From Synergistetes bacterium HGW-Synergistetes-1 (GTDB taxonomy: Bacteria > Synergistota > Synergistia > Synergistales > Synergistaceae): DNA of 64,000 nucleotides. Both the position numbers and the translations under genes were made by a program. A model generated the notes under the pieces. The model was not told where the DNA came from. It did no database searches and worked only from the letters and a program-made list of their open reading frames with translations. Shown here in pieces: positions 44,921 to 52,548 of the stretch; the stretch's first letter is position 1, and the number at the start of each line of letters is the position of its first letter. The DNA lies in the NCBI GenBank assembly GCA_002839185.1, contig PGXO01000005.1, positions 186,001 through 250,000 on the forward strand, given 5' to 3'.

Positions 44921-45736
44921 ATGAAAAACATAGATGAGGCAATCAACAACTTAAGAAAAAAGTATGCTTCTTATTTCTCCGATAATTATCTGATCTGGCT
45001 AATGCCCGCATTGGCACTCTTCCTTGCCCTGATCATCTATCTGGTGCCGGGGAACGAAATCCCCGAGGGCGGTGCTAATCTCAGGACCCTTAGAGTCGGG
45101 AATTTTCCGATAGTACTTATTCTGGAGCAAAGCCAGGGAGAGGTTGCATCGGCATGGCTGAGGACTCCGGCAGGGGTAAAGCAGATAGAACAGCTTGACG
45201 GACTCTCTTATGTATCGGACAGCATATTCCTCTCTAAAGTAGACCAAGATGACAAAGAGGATCTCCTTTGGCGGACATCCTTCACAAATTTTGAAGGTAC
45301 CGGGGTCCACCTTTGGGTAGGTGTCACGACATGGTCACCCAAGGCGCACATATTCATCACTCCATACGAATACACAAGATGGGATGCTGTTCCGGCAAAG
45401 CTGGTAGTACCTAAGGGAACAGCTGTATATGTTTCTCCTGCCATTCCTACATATGACAAGGCAGATTCATTCCGGGGCCGCGACAGTTATTCTTTCATCT
45501 ACACCATAAGGATGACGCCGGAAGGACCTGCTTTTGTACCTGTGCCTGAGGTTTACAGACAGCTATCCATACTCCTCAGAGCTGGAATACAGGGAGAATT
45601 CACACCTGCCAAGAGACTCGCATATGTCAGGATGCTCAATGAGTTCAACAGCCTTGCTGAGGGGAAGCCTCCCAAGACAGAGACCCTCCTGAACTTTCAG
45701 ATCGAAAAGATAGCTGCTCTGAGCTGGAGAAGATGA
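44921..45736 (+). CDS. Anchored protein of unknown function after folK
   Basis: 271 residues. A charged N-terminus is followed by one membrane helix (about 27-43, L-I-W-L-M-P-A-L-A-L-F-L-A-L-I-I-Y-L-V), and the rest looks soluble and beta-rich, so most of it should lie outside the inner membrane. Weak tracts such as L-E-Q-S-Q-G-E-V-A-S-A-W-L and H-L-W-V-G-V-T-T-W-S-P-K-A-H do not match a family I know. It begins two bases after the folK stop and is last in the folate operon, but nothing in the sequence links it to pterins. The start could also be a GTG at 44906. Confidence 0.6.
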   Translation: MKNIDEAINNLRKKYASYFSDNYLIWLMPALALFLALIIYLVPGNEIPEGGANLRTLRVGNFPIVLILEQSQGEVASAWLRTPAGVKQIEQLDGLSYVSDSIFLSKVDQDDKEDLLWRTSFTNFEGTGVHLWVGVTTWSPKAHIFITPYEYTRWDAVPAKLVVPKGTAVYVSPAIPTYDKADSFRGRDSYSFIYTIRMTPEGPAFVPVPEVYRQLSILLRAGIQGEFTPAKRLAYVRMLNEFNSLAEGKPPKTETLLNFQIEKIAALSWRR

Positions 45737-45812
45737 TCCCGAGGACAGTTACTGCATGACGATCATTTTGATAAGAGAAAGTAATATTTGCTGTTGATAA
45801 AAACTTCGCAAT

Positions 45813-46310
45813 TCACTTTTTGATATCAACTTTTTCTCCCTCCGTTATCCTCATCAGCTCTTCAGGGGATATCGGGAAAAATTCGTGATCGGTCCCGGCA
45901 GCAGCCCACACTTCGGAATATTTAAAAAGATCTTCGTCCAACAGCGTCTTTGGCTGCTCGGGATACCCAACAGGCGGAACTCCTCCAGGTTTGAATCCTG
46001 ACCAGTTACTGCACTCTTCCGGATTTGCGAAAGATACATGGGAGACTCCCATGATTTTTTTTATTTTTTTTGTGTCGACCCGGTTTATCCCTGACATCAG
46101 AGCAAGAGCAAAGTATTCACCCCTGTTTACCCTCAGAAGGATGCTTTTGAGTATCTCCTCTTCAGGCGCCCCGACAGCCGAAGAGGCATCAGAGACAGTG
46201 AATATCGTTTCTTCTGTATGAAATATCCTTCCGTCAAACCCTGAGTTTGAAAGATATCTGCTTACAGCCTCCACAGGATCAAAATCTTCTGCCGCCTTAA
46301 GAATGCACAA
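45813..46310 (-). CDS. YbaK/ProX-type aminoacyl-tRNA deacylase
   Basis: 165 residues. It has the YbaK fold landmarks: F-T-V-S-D-A-S-S-A-V-G-A near 40-50, the conserved lysine region I-L-K-S-I-L-L-R-V, a substrate loop G-G-V-P-P-V-G and W-A-A-A-G-T-D-H-E-F-F. Relatives (YbaK, ProX, YeaK) hydrolyse mischarged Cys-tRNA-Pro, Ala-tRNA-Pro or similar. The exact specificity is unknown. It starts with TTG at 46310, with GAGG ten bases upstream. It is convergent with the folate operon. Confidence 0.88.
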   Translation of the reverse strand: MCILKAAEDFDPVEAVSRYLSNSGFDGRIFHTEETIFTVSDASSAVGAPEEEILKSILLRVNRGEYFALALMSGINRVDTKKIKKIMGVSHVSFANPEECSNWSGFKPGGVPPVGYPEQPKTLLDEDLFKYSEVWAAAGTDHEFFPISPEELMRITEGEKVDIKK

Positions 46311-46367
46311 TTTAAACCAACCTCGTTTCTGGCTTAGTGTATTAAATTTTCTGGATATCGATCATTT

Positions 46368-47342
46368 TCACCTGTTGGCCGAAGCCAGTTTCTCGACAGG
46401 CATGGGTCTCTCTGAGATTAAAAAAGATATCGGAAGACCATGATTTTCGCCGGAGATCATGTTGTACATCTCTCTGTTCTGAAGTACGGCCCTCACAAAT
46501 TCCCTCGTCTCGGAATAAGGTATCTCCTCAATCCATTCAATCCAGTCCCCTGCTGAAAGTGTGTTCCATCTGATGACTGGCATCATCCCGGCATTGTATG
46601 CCGCAATCACTCGAGGGAGATCTCCTTTGAATTTACGTGAAAGACGGGCAAAATAGCTTGCCCCGATAAGGATGTTTTTTCTCGGGTCAGTGATCTCCGA
46701 AGAGAGGATATCAAGAGATCGCATCTCTTCTTTTGCGGTAGACGGCATCAGCTGCATAAGTCCCAGCGCACCGGACCTGCTTACAGCGTTTTTCCTGAAC
46801 TTGCTCTCCTGTTTCATAACCGACCATATCATCACATCAGAGATCCCTGTCCGCTTAGCAGCATCAGATACTTCTTTTTTCCAGGGACAGGGATAGAAAA
46901 GGCTTTCTGTCTTTATTCTGCAGGCATTGTTTAAAATCCCGGCTCCACCGTCTTTAAAAAACAAAAATGTATAAAAATCAAAAGGATATTTCCTGGCAAG
47001 ATCTACCTTAAGATCATCAGCCTCAGCGTGCATTCCTAATTTTTCAAGTGCCCTGATCTTCCAGTAAAAGATCCTTGAAGGCCTTACTGTAAAATTTCCC
47101 GAAACGCCGATTTCAGACCAATACCCAAGAGCAGTCTCCGGATCATCGTTGCGCCATGCATGCCAGCCTTCATTCCATTTCTCCGAAACATCCTTCCTGC
47201 ACATAGATATGACCGAAGGCAAAGAGAGATGGGCGGCAAATGCAAACAGGACAAATAATGACAACATCACATGCTTGCGGGAGACAACGAATTGAGTTAA
47301 TGTAGAGAGGCATATTTTGAACGCGGAGGTAATATCTTGCAT
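46368..47342 (-). CDS. Lytic transglycosylase (Slt-type)
   Basis: 324 residues. A short N-terminal charged part, a hydrophobic helix (about 26-45) acting as signal or anchor, a helical region, and a C-terminal SLT domain with catalytic Glu179 in W-S-V-M-K-Q-E-S-K-F, G-L-M-Q-L-M-P-S-T-A (194-203) and A-A-Y-N-A-G (247-252). It cleaves peptidoglycan glycan strands in the periplasm, forming anhydromuramyl ends. I chose the ATG at 47342 with GAGGGTGG nine bases upstream. That start overlaps the divergent citG-like gene by six bases. Confidence 0.9.
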   Translation of the reverse strand: MQDITSAFKICLSTLTQFVVSRKHVMLSLFVLFAFAAHLSLPSVISMCRKDVSEKWNEGWHAWRNDDPETALGYWSEIGVSGNFTVRPSRIFYWKIRALEKLGMHAEADDLKVDLARKYPFDFYTFLFFKDGGAGILNNACRIKTESLFYPCPWKKEVSDAAKRTGISDVMIWSVMKQESKFRKNAVSRSGALGLMQLMPSTAKEEMRSLDILSSEITDPRKNILIGASYFARLSRKFKGDLPRVIAAYNAGMMPVIRWNTLSAGDWIEWIEEIPYSETREFVRAVLQNREMYNMISGENHGLPISFLISERPMPVEKLASANR

Positions 47343-48278
47343 AGATCCGGGCCACCCTCTTATTTTTTTACATACACCGAAAGTATCCGTCACTTGAACA
47401 GACAAGTCAAGCCTTTCTCTCCCTCGATATTATGGCAGGCTGCATCTGAAGCAGTCGCAGATGAAATAGCTACAGCGCCTAAACCCGGATTGGTAGATCC
47501 TCTTGGTCAGGGCTGCCACTTAGATATGACCTGGCGAACATTTATCAAAAGCGCCCAGGCAATAGAACCTTTCTGGGAGTACCAGGCATTGATCGGATTA
47601 TCAGGCACTTCGCCTTCAGAATCCTTGGGGCGCCTGAGATTTATCGGTATTGAAATGGAGAAAAAAATGTTTGCCGCGACTTCAGGCATAAACACTCATA
47701 AAGGCCTGATATTTCTTTTGTCCCTCCTTTTATACGGGGCAGGCTACTGCATATATTCCAGAAAAGAGCTGACTCCTGAAAATATTACATGTTTCGCTTC
47801 CGGATCCGTTGAGGGGCTGACGTCCAGAGAGCTGAGCTCTCTTTCTGAAAAAATCGCCTCAGAAAATCTGACAAACGGCGAAAGGCTCTTTCTCACGCAC
47901 GGTATAACCGGTGCAAGAGGAGAAGCTGAAAAAGGTTTTCCCTCACTACTGCAGCATGGGCTTCCTGAACTCAGGCGCGTATCCTCAATGGGTGGGTCAA
48001 TAAACAGCTCGCATATTGCCGCTCTTTTAGAGATCATGCACAACTGCGAAGACAGCAACGTGATCCACCGAGGAGGTTACGGCTTCTGGCAAAATGACTA
48101 TAAAGATATGGTAAAAGAGACTATCGAAAAATTCGATCCTCTGTCGGAAGACTACCGCCCTATAGAAGACCTCGAAAAAAAATTCTTGAGATACCGCATC
48201 AGCCCGGGCGGAGCAGCAGATCTGCTCTGCTGTTCGATTTATATTGACCTTATAACTAAACCTACTTGTCAACAATAA
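47337..48278 (+). CDS. citG: Triphosphoribosyl-dephospho-CoA synthase family protein (CitG/MdcB-like)
   Basis: 313 residues. Family motifs are P-K-P-G-L-V-D (48-54), H-L-D-M (61-64) and G-I-N-T-H-K-G (117-123). CitG and MdcB make 2'-(5''-triphosphoribosyl)-3'-dephospho-CoA, precursor of the prosthetic group of citrate or malonate decarboxylase. No lyase, citX or decarboxylase gene is in the window. The start is a TTG at 47337 with GGAGGT six bases upstream. The divergent slt start overlaps it by six bases, so their upstream signals lie inside each other's coding sequence. Confident as to family, less as to role. Confidence 0.82.
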   Translation: MHRSGPPSYFFTYTESIRHLNRQVKPFSPSILWQAASEAVADEIATAPKPGLVDPLGQGCHLDMTWRTFIKSAQAIEPFWEYQALIGLSGTSPSESLGRLRFIGIEMEKKMFAATSGINTHKGLIFLLSLLLYGAGYCIYSRKELTPENITCFASGSVEGLTSRELSSLSEKIASENLTNGERLFLTHGITGARGEAEKGFPSLLQHGLPELRRVSSMGGSINSSHIAALLEIMHNCEDSNVIHRGGYGFWQNDYKDMVKETIEKFDPLSEDYRPIEDLEKKFLRYRISPGGAADLLCCSIYIDLITKPTCQQ

Positions 48279-48294
48279 AAAAATGTTGTATTCT
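48266..48294 (+). promoter_or_regulatory. Promoter of the XRE regulator operon, with internal dyad
   Basis: TTGTCA (48266-48271), 17-base spacer, TATTCT (48289-48294). The spacer contains the dyad CAACA (48270-48274) and TGTTG (48284-48288), which could be the operator for the XRE protein encoded directly downstream. The promoter overlaps the end of the citG-like gene. Confidence 0.65.
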
Positions 48295-48331
48295 TTTATT
48301 GCACATAATGTAAAGAAAGGGTGGATATTTT

Positions 48332-48697
48332 ATGAGTCTTGGCAACAGGATTAAGACATTGCGCAAGGCGCAGAACCTTACTCAGCAAAAGCTTGCTGAT
48401 AAGGTCGAGGTCAGCAGGATATACGTACAGGCTCTTGAAAGCAACAGGAGACTGCCTTCGATGAAACTTCTCCAAAGGCTTGCACCTGCTCTCAATGTAG
48501 ACGTAACAGACCTTCTGATGGACTTTTCATCCCCGGACAACCCTGGGAGAGTCCAACTTGAATCAATGCTGGACAACGGAGAGCTTGAAATATGGTACCG
48601 CAGCAAAAAACTGACCGAGCAGGAACTAAAAAGGGTTTACCGTCTTATTGAGGCGGCTCTTGATGACTGGGAAACAGAGGATGCTTCAGCAAAATAA
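48332..48697 (+). CDS. XRE-family transcriptional regulator
   Basis: 121 residues. The helix-turn-helix domain is residues 5-62: L-G-N-R-I-K-T-L-R-K-A-Q-N-L-T-Q-Q-K-L-A-D-K-V-E-V then S-R-I-Y-V-Q-A-L-E-S-N-R-R-L-P-S. The C-terminal half is charged and helical. AAAGGGTGG precedes the ATG. The next gene, an ImmA/IrrE-type protease, overlaps its end by 35 bases; such pairs act as repressor and repressor-cleaving protease, with an inducing signal. Here the pair sits among chromosomal genes with no phage or ICE gene nearby. Confidence 0.88.
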   Translation: MSLGNRIKTLRKAQNLTQQKLADKVEVSRIYVQALESNRRLPSMKLLQRLAPALNVDVTDLLMDFSSPDNPGRVQLESMLDNGELEIWYRSKKLTEQELKRVYRLIEAALDDWETEDASAK

Positions 48698-49118
48698 ACC
48701 TGACACTGAGGATCTTTGTGAGTGCATCCCCTCTCCTCCGGAAGAGATCCCTCATTGGGCGATCCATGAAGGAAGGGGATGGCAAAGACTGAGCGAGTTC
48801 GAGATACTGGCAAGGGCAGAAGAGATCACCGGTCTCTCTCTTGAGCTTAAGTTTGAGCTCCTTCCTGCCGGTGTCTGGGGTATACACATAGTCCGCGGCA
48901 AAAGAGGACGTATTTATATAAATTCAGTTCTTCCTTTGGTATGGAGGAGGTTCGCACTTTTCCATGAGACCTACCACCTTTTAAATCACAGAAAAGGACA
49001 CCGTTTCTGGTCTCACACCTTTGAATCAATGGAAAGTTTTGAAAACAGGGCTGACACTTTTGCCTGGGCTGCTCTCTGGCCCGAATGGAGCGAGGGGGAT
49101 TACTCGGATTGGGCCTGA
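48663..49118 (+). CDS. ImmA/IrrE family metallo-endopeptidase
   Basis: 151 residues. Zinc-protease motif H-E-T-Y-H (101-105) within R-F-A-L-F-H-E-T-Y-H-L-L, and the third-ligand region F-E-N-R-A-D-T-F-A about 20 residues later, as in the ImmA/IrrE family (COG2856). These cleave XRE-type repressors. The start at 48663 has GAGGCGG six bases upstream, within the XRE gene. It is followed directly by the radical SAM gene (eight-base gap or overlap, according to which start is used). Confidence 0.85.
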   Translation: MTGKQRMLQQNKPDTEDLCECIPSPPEEIPHWAIHEGRGWQRLSEFEILARAEEITGLSLELKFELLPAGVWGIHIVRGKRGRIYINSVLPLVWRRFALFHETYHLLNHRKGHRFWSHTFESMESFENRADTFAWAALWPEWSEGDYSDWA

Positions 49119-49126
49119 TAAATTCA

Positions 49127-50089
49127 ATGAAAAAGCTTCCTTTCTTTCTTCCATTCGGCGGATGCAGGGGAAGATGTGTGTACTGCAGCCAAAACACAAT
49201 AACAGGCGCTTCAGAGATCCCTTCGTCTGAATATGTTTCCTCAGTTTTAAGTGAGCTCGATGAACCGAGAGAGGTTTGTTTTTTCGGAGGGTCTTTCTGC
49301 AGGTTCGGTATTTCAAAAGTCAAAGAGTATCTCGATTCTGTAGTAAAGTATGCACCAGAAGGAAGCCGGATACGTTTTTCAACATACCCCGGAGATCTCA
49401 GCGACATTTCAATGAGAAACCTCATAAAAATCTACCCTATCTCATGCATAGAACTTGGTATACCTTCTCTTGATCCCAATGTTCTCTCTTTGTGCAAAAG
49501 GGAGACTGATCCTGATACAGTTCTCAATGATATAAAAACCATAATGAACGAGTCTCTTCCGCTCGGAGTCCAGATGATGATCGGTCTGCCCGGCCAGACA
49601 AAAGAGAGCAGCATCAACGATCTGAAAAATCTGGCTGGGATCAAGGGGGCCATAGCGTGGGATTTGAGACTTTATCCATGTCTGGTCCTTGAAGGAACTG
49701 AACTTGAGGATATGATGACCAAAGGGAGCTATATTCCTCTTACTCTGGACCAGGCTATCGAATGGGGCGGTATTTTCATTGACAGGGCAGTTTCTTTGGG
49801 ATTCAATCCGATAAGGATAGGACTTCAGGAATCTGAACTGCTTGCATCAAAGGTCAAAGGAGGGCCGCATCATCCGGCCTTAGGGGAGATGATAGCATCG
49901 GAATCCCTAGTAAGGAAACTGACCAGAAACAACTGGACAGGTCCATGGATTGTCCCTGAAGAGCACATTTCAAAATTCACCGGACATGGGTGCTTTGGAC
50001 TCAGGCGTTTGGCTGAGCTTACCGGTACAACAACAACTGCAGTATCAGAAAAGCTATCTTTTTTTCCTCCTGCTGGAAAAATACTCTGA
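49127..50089 (+). CDS. Radical SAM protein, Elp3-like
   Basis: About 320 residues. Radical SAM cluster C-R-G-R-C-V-Y-C at residues 13-20 of the chosen start, then V-C-F-F-G-G-S-F-C, I-E-L-G-I-P-S-L-D, Q-M-M-I-G-L-P-G-Q-T and L-R-L-Y-P-C-L-V-L-E-G-T-E-L-E, a set characteristic of Elp3/COG1243-like radical SAM enzymes without the acetyltransferase domain. Substrate unknown. The start is uncertain: the ATG at 49127 has only a weak upstream signal, and in-frame TTG and ATG codons at 49109 and 49085 overlap the protease gene. It is in line with XRE and ImmA genes and precedes a flavin oxidoreductase gene. Confidence 0.8.
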   Translation: MKKLPFFLPFGGCRGRCVYCSQNTITGASEIPSSEYVSSVLSELDEPREVCFFGGSFCRFGISKVKEYLDSVVKYAPEGSRIRFSTYPGDLSDISMRNLIKIYPISCIELGIPSLDPNVLSLCKRETDPDTVLNDIKTIMNESLPLGVQMMIGLPGQTKESSINDLKNLAGIKGAIAWDLRLYPCLVLEGTELEDMMTKGSYIPLTLDQAIEWGGIFIDRAVSLGFNPIRIGLQESELLASKVKGGPHHPALGEMIASESLVRKLTRNNWTGPWIVPEEHISKFTGHGCFGLRRLAELTGTTTTAVSEKLSFFPPAGKIL

Positions 50090-50224
50090 CACCGGATCAT
50101 ATCTTCTCCCGCAAAATATCAACAGAATCAAAACAATAAAGATTTTAGATTGCAGAAATTGCGCTGTCTTCTGCGTAATATTTGTTATAGATTATTCACA
50201 GTTTTTATGAAAGGACAGTTGCAC

Positions 50225-51379
50225 ATGGATAAAGCCGAAAAAATTAATTCACTGTTCTATGGATTCGAACGATCATCCTTTAAAGCAAGCAACAGATTCG
50301 TCCGTTCTGCCACGCACCTTGGCGGAGCTGATGAGGCTACAGGCGAAATTTCCATTGCCGAGATAAAAAGGCACTCAGAGATCGCAGCAGGCGGTACAGG
50401 CACACTGATTACCGGTCTGGCTTTCATAAGCCATGAAGGGAAATCTTTTAAAAGAGAGTGGGGACTTCATACCGACGAGAGGATAAATGACGTTGGCAAG
50501 CTATCCGAAGAAGTCCATAAATTTGGTTCCAACCTTATAGTTCAGATATGCCACGGCGGCGGACAGCGCGAAGCTTCCGTTGCTGAAGGAACAGTATCTT
50601 TTTCGCCCTCTGGCGGGATCCATCCGATGTGTGATTTTGAAACAACCCCCCTTTCAAAGGATGGCATCAGAAAGGTAGCAGAAGATTTCGCCGCAGCTGC
50701 GCTCAGAGCAAAGAAGGGCGGAGCTGACGGAGTAGAGATACATGCAGGACATGGATTCCTTCTGACGCAGTTCCTCTCACCTTCGATAAACAAAAGAGAT
50801 GACGAATACGGCGGATCACTGGAAAACAGATCTAGGATATTTTATGAAATACTGGAAGATGTAAGGCGCTCTGTCGGAGAGGGTTTCAACATTTGGTTCA
50901 AGATAAGCATTGCGGAAGGCACTGAAAATGGTTACGGCCCCGAGGACGGTACAGCGCTTTCCATAGGCCTTTTGAAAAGAGGGGCAGACGGCATAGATGT
51001 TTCTTCCGGCACGAGCTATGCCGGAGCAATGAACTCTCCCAGCACTCTGGGGGTATCAGCCGGCGAATCTGAGGCTCCATTTGCGGAATATGCCAGGGAG
51101 TTAAAAATACATGCATCCGACAGACAGATAATAATTCTCACAGGAGGACTCAGAAGCCTTCCAGTGATGGCTGAACTGATACATAACAAAACTTGTGATC
51201 TTCTTGCTTTGAGTCGTCCTTTCATCGCGGAACCGGATCTGATAAACAGGTGGCGTGAAGAAGATGCCAGGCCGACTGCGTGCATTTCATGCAACGCCTG
51301 CTTCAAAACCTCGAAGTATGGACTTATAGAGTGCCCCATACTAAGGGACAGAAATGAAGGAAACTGGGATCCTCTTTAA
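50225..51379 (+). CDS. NADH:flavin oxidoreductase (Old Yellow Enzyme family)
   Basis: 384 residues, one FMN TIM barrel. S-N-R-F-V-R-S-A-T-H, V-Q-I-C-H-G-G-G-Q, G-V-E-I-H-A-G-H-G-F-L-L-T-Q-F-L-S-P and R-D-D-E-Y-G-G-S-L-E-N-R-S-R are standard family motifs with the H-x2-H/N catalytic pair. The C-terminus ends with four cysteines C-I-S-C-N-A-C-x10-C, as in 2,4-dienoyl-CoA reductase-like enzymes with a 4Fe-4S cluster, but the following FAD/NAD domain is missing, so it needs a separate electron partner or is a remnant. Start at 50225 has AAAGGACAG upstream. The 135-base gap separates it from the radical SAM gene. Confidence 0.88.
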   Translation: MDKAEKINSLFYGFERSSFKASNRFVRSATHLGGADEATGEISIAEIKRHSEIAAGGTGTLITGLAFISHEGKSFKREWGLHTDERINDVGKLSEEVHKFGSNLIVQICHGGGQREASVAEGTVSFSPSGGIHPMCDFETTPLSKDGIRKVAEDFAAAALRAKKGGADGVEIHAGHGFLLTQFLSPSINKRDDEYGGSLENRSRIFYEILEDVRRSVGEGFNIWFKISIAEGTENGYGPEDGTALSIGLLKRGADGIDVSSGTSYAGAMNSPSTLGVSAGESEAPFAEYARELKIHASDRQIIILTGGLRSLPVMAELIHNKTCDLLALSRPFIAEPDLINRWREEDARPTACISCNACFKTSKYGLIECPILRDRNEGNWDPL

Positions 51380-51513
51380 ATCTTCATCCATCAAGGGATC
51401 ATAAACTTTGAAAAGGTATGAACAGGGGCAAAGACATATTTCGAACTGACCGACTGTTGATTTCCATTTGATATAAATATTTTTACGTATTTTCACTGAA
51501 CTAACCGGACCAA

Positions 51514-51544
51514 AAGTTGACTAATGTTGACAAGCTTATCCGGT
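51514..51544. promoter_or_regulatory. Inverted repeat flanking the RpiR-family gene -35
   Basis: ACCGGA (51514-51519) and TCCGGT (51539-51544), perfect six-base arms, with the -35 hexamer between them. A second pair AACTT/AAGTT lies just downstream of the -10. Either could be an autoregulatory site. Confidence 0.4.
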
Positions 51545-51555
51545 GAGACTAAACT
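51527..51555 (+). promoter_or_regulatory. Promoter of the RpiR-family regulator
   Basis: TTGACA (51527-51532), 17-base spacer, TAAACT (51550-51555), 60 bases before the start codon. Confidence 0.6.
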
Positions 51556-51615
51556 TGTAATAAAGTTCAGAAATGAAATCAGCAGTTGACCAATAACAAT
51601 AAGGAGTGTTACCAA

Positions 51616-52482
51616 ATGGACAGCACACAGCTTCAGAACCTGCTTATGGAAAGGGCTCATACGATGCCCAACAAAGCAAGGCGTGTAGCAGAATATCTTC
51701 TCGCAAACATGCGTGAAGCCTCTTTTCGTTCTATAGGAGATATTGCAGAAGAGCTTAAAGTATCAAAAGCACAGCTGGTAAGAGTAGCACAAATGCTTGG
51801 TTTCTCCGGTTACGCAGAGCTAAAGAGCTGTCTTCAGAAAGCCATTCTGGAACAGATCAACCCTGCTGCCCTTCTTGCCAGAGCGGTAAGCAGCGGGGAC
51901 AGTTTTCCGGATAGTCTTTACAAAGCAGAGCATGCCAACCTTGATGACACGATGGCACAGCTGTCACCGGAGGACACGGATAAATTCTGTGAACTTGTCC
52001 GATCTGCAAACACTATTTACTGTGTTGGGTGGGGCATTTCATCCCTTGTCGTTGAACTCCTCCAGATGCGGCTCTCAGTAATGGGAAGAAAAGCTGTATT
52101 CGTACACAGAGGCAGTCTCTCGATGTGGGAACAGGCCAGGTGCATCGGGGAGGACGATCTGGTAGTGGTCTGCGAGCTGCCAAGCTATGCTGTGGAAGTT
52201 ACCGAAGCTGTTGAGATAGCTCATAAAAATGGTGCAAAGGTAGTTACAATAACTGACAGTGCTGCTGCTCCTGTGTGCAGGACTGCAGAACTTTCATTTT
52301 TTGTCTCTGCAAACAGTCCGACTTTCGGAAGCAGCATAATAGGTCCGCTATTCCTGACGCATGTTCTTGCTTCTGCACTTGCTATAACGCTTGAGGCAGA
52401 TGCGAAAAAACATCTTGAAGAACAGGCTGAGTTCCTCCATGACGAGAGGATCTTCCATCCCATATTCGGCCTCAGATACTAA
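51616..52482 (+). CDS. MurR/RpiR family transcriptional regulator
   Basis: 288 residues. HTH_6 domain (about 1-77) with S-F-R-S-I-G-D-I-A-E-E-L-K-V-S-K-A-Q-L-V-R-V-A; SIS domain (about 115-260) with I-Y-C-V-G-W-G-I-S-S and a ligand region G-A-K-V-V-T-I-T-D-S-A. These regulators sense sugar phosphates or related metabolites. AAGGAGTG lies seven bases before the ATG at 51616. No sugar gene is adjacent, so its target may be elsewhere or be itself (see the dyads upstream). Confidence 0.9.
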   Translation: MDSTQLQNLLMERAHTMPNKARRVAEYLLANMREASFRSIGDIAEELKVSKAQLVRVAQMLGFSGYAELKSCLQKAILEQINPAALLARAVSSGDSFPDSLYKAEHANLDDTMAQLSPEDTDKFCELVRSANTIYCVGWGISSLVVELLQMRLSVMGRKAVFVHRGSLSMWEQARCIGEDDLVVVCELPSYAVEVTEAVEIAHKNGAKVVTITDSAAAPVCRTAELSFFVSANSPTFGSSIIGPLFLTHVLASALAITLEADAKKHLEEQAEFLHDERIFHPIFGLRY

Positions 52483-52504
52483 TCTCGATATTAAATTTTT
52501 GAAC

Positions 52505-52548
52505 ATATAAAAGAGAGCCGCCTTTATTCAGGCGGCTCTCTTTTATAT
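52505..52548. terminator. Bidirectional terminator between the RpiR-family and HicB-like genes
   Basis: A 19-pair perfect stem, arms 52505-52523 and 52530-52548, core AGAGAGCCGCCT and AGGCGGCTCTCT, six-base loop, with A/T flanks on both sides. It serves both convergent genes; the last codons of the HicB-like gene lie inside it. Confidence 0.9.

Larger units (their letters stand above)
51380..51615. other. Intergenic region upstream of the RpiR-family regulator
   Basis: 236 bases without a gene. It holds a promoter (51527-51555) and two short inverted repeats around it. Nothing else was seen. Confidence 0.45.
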
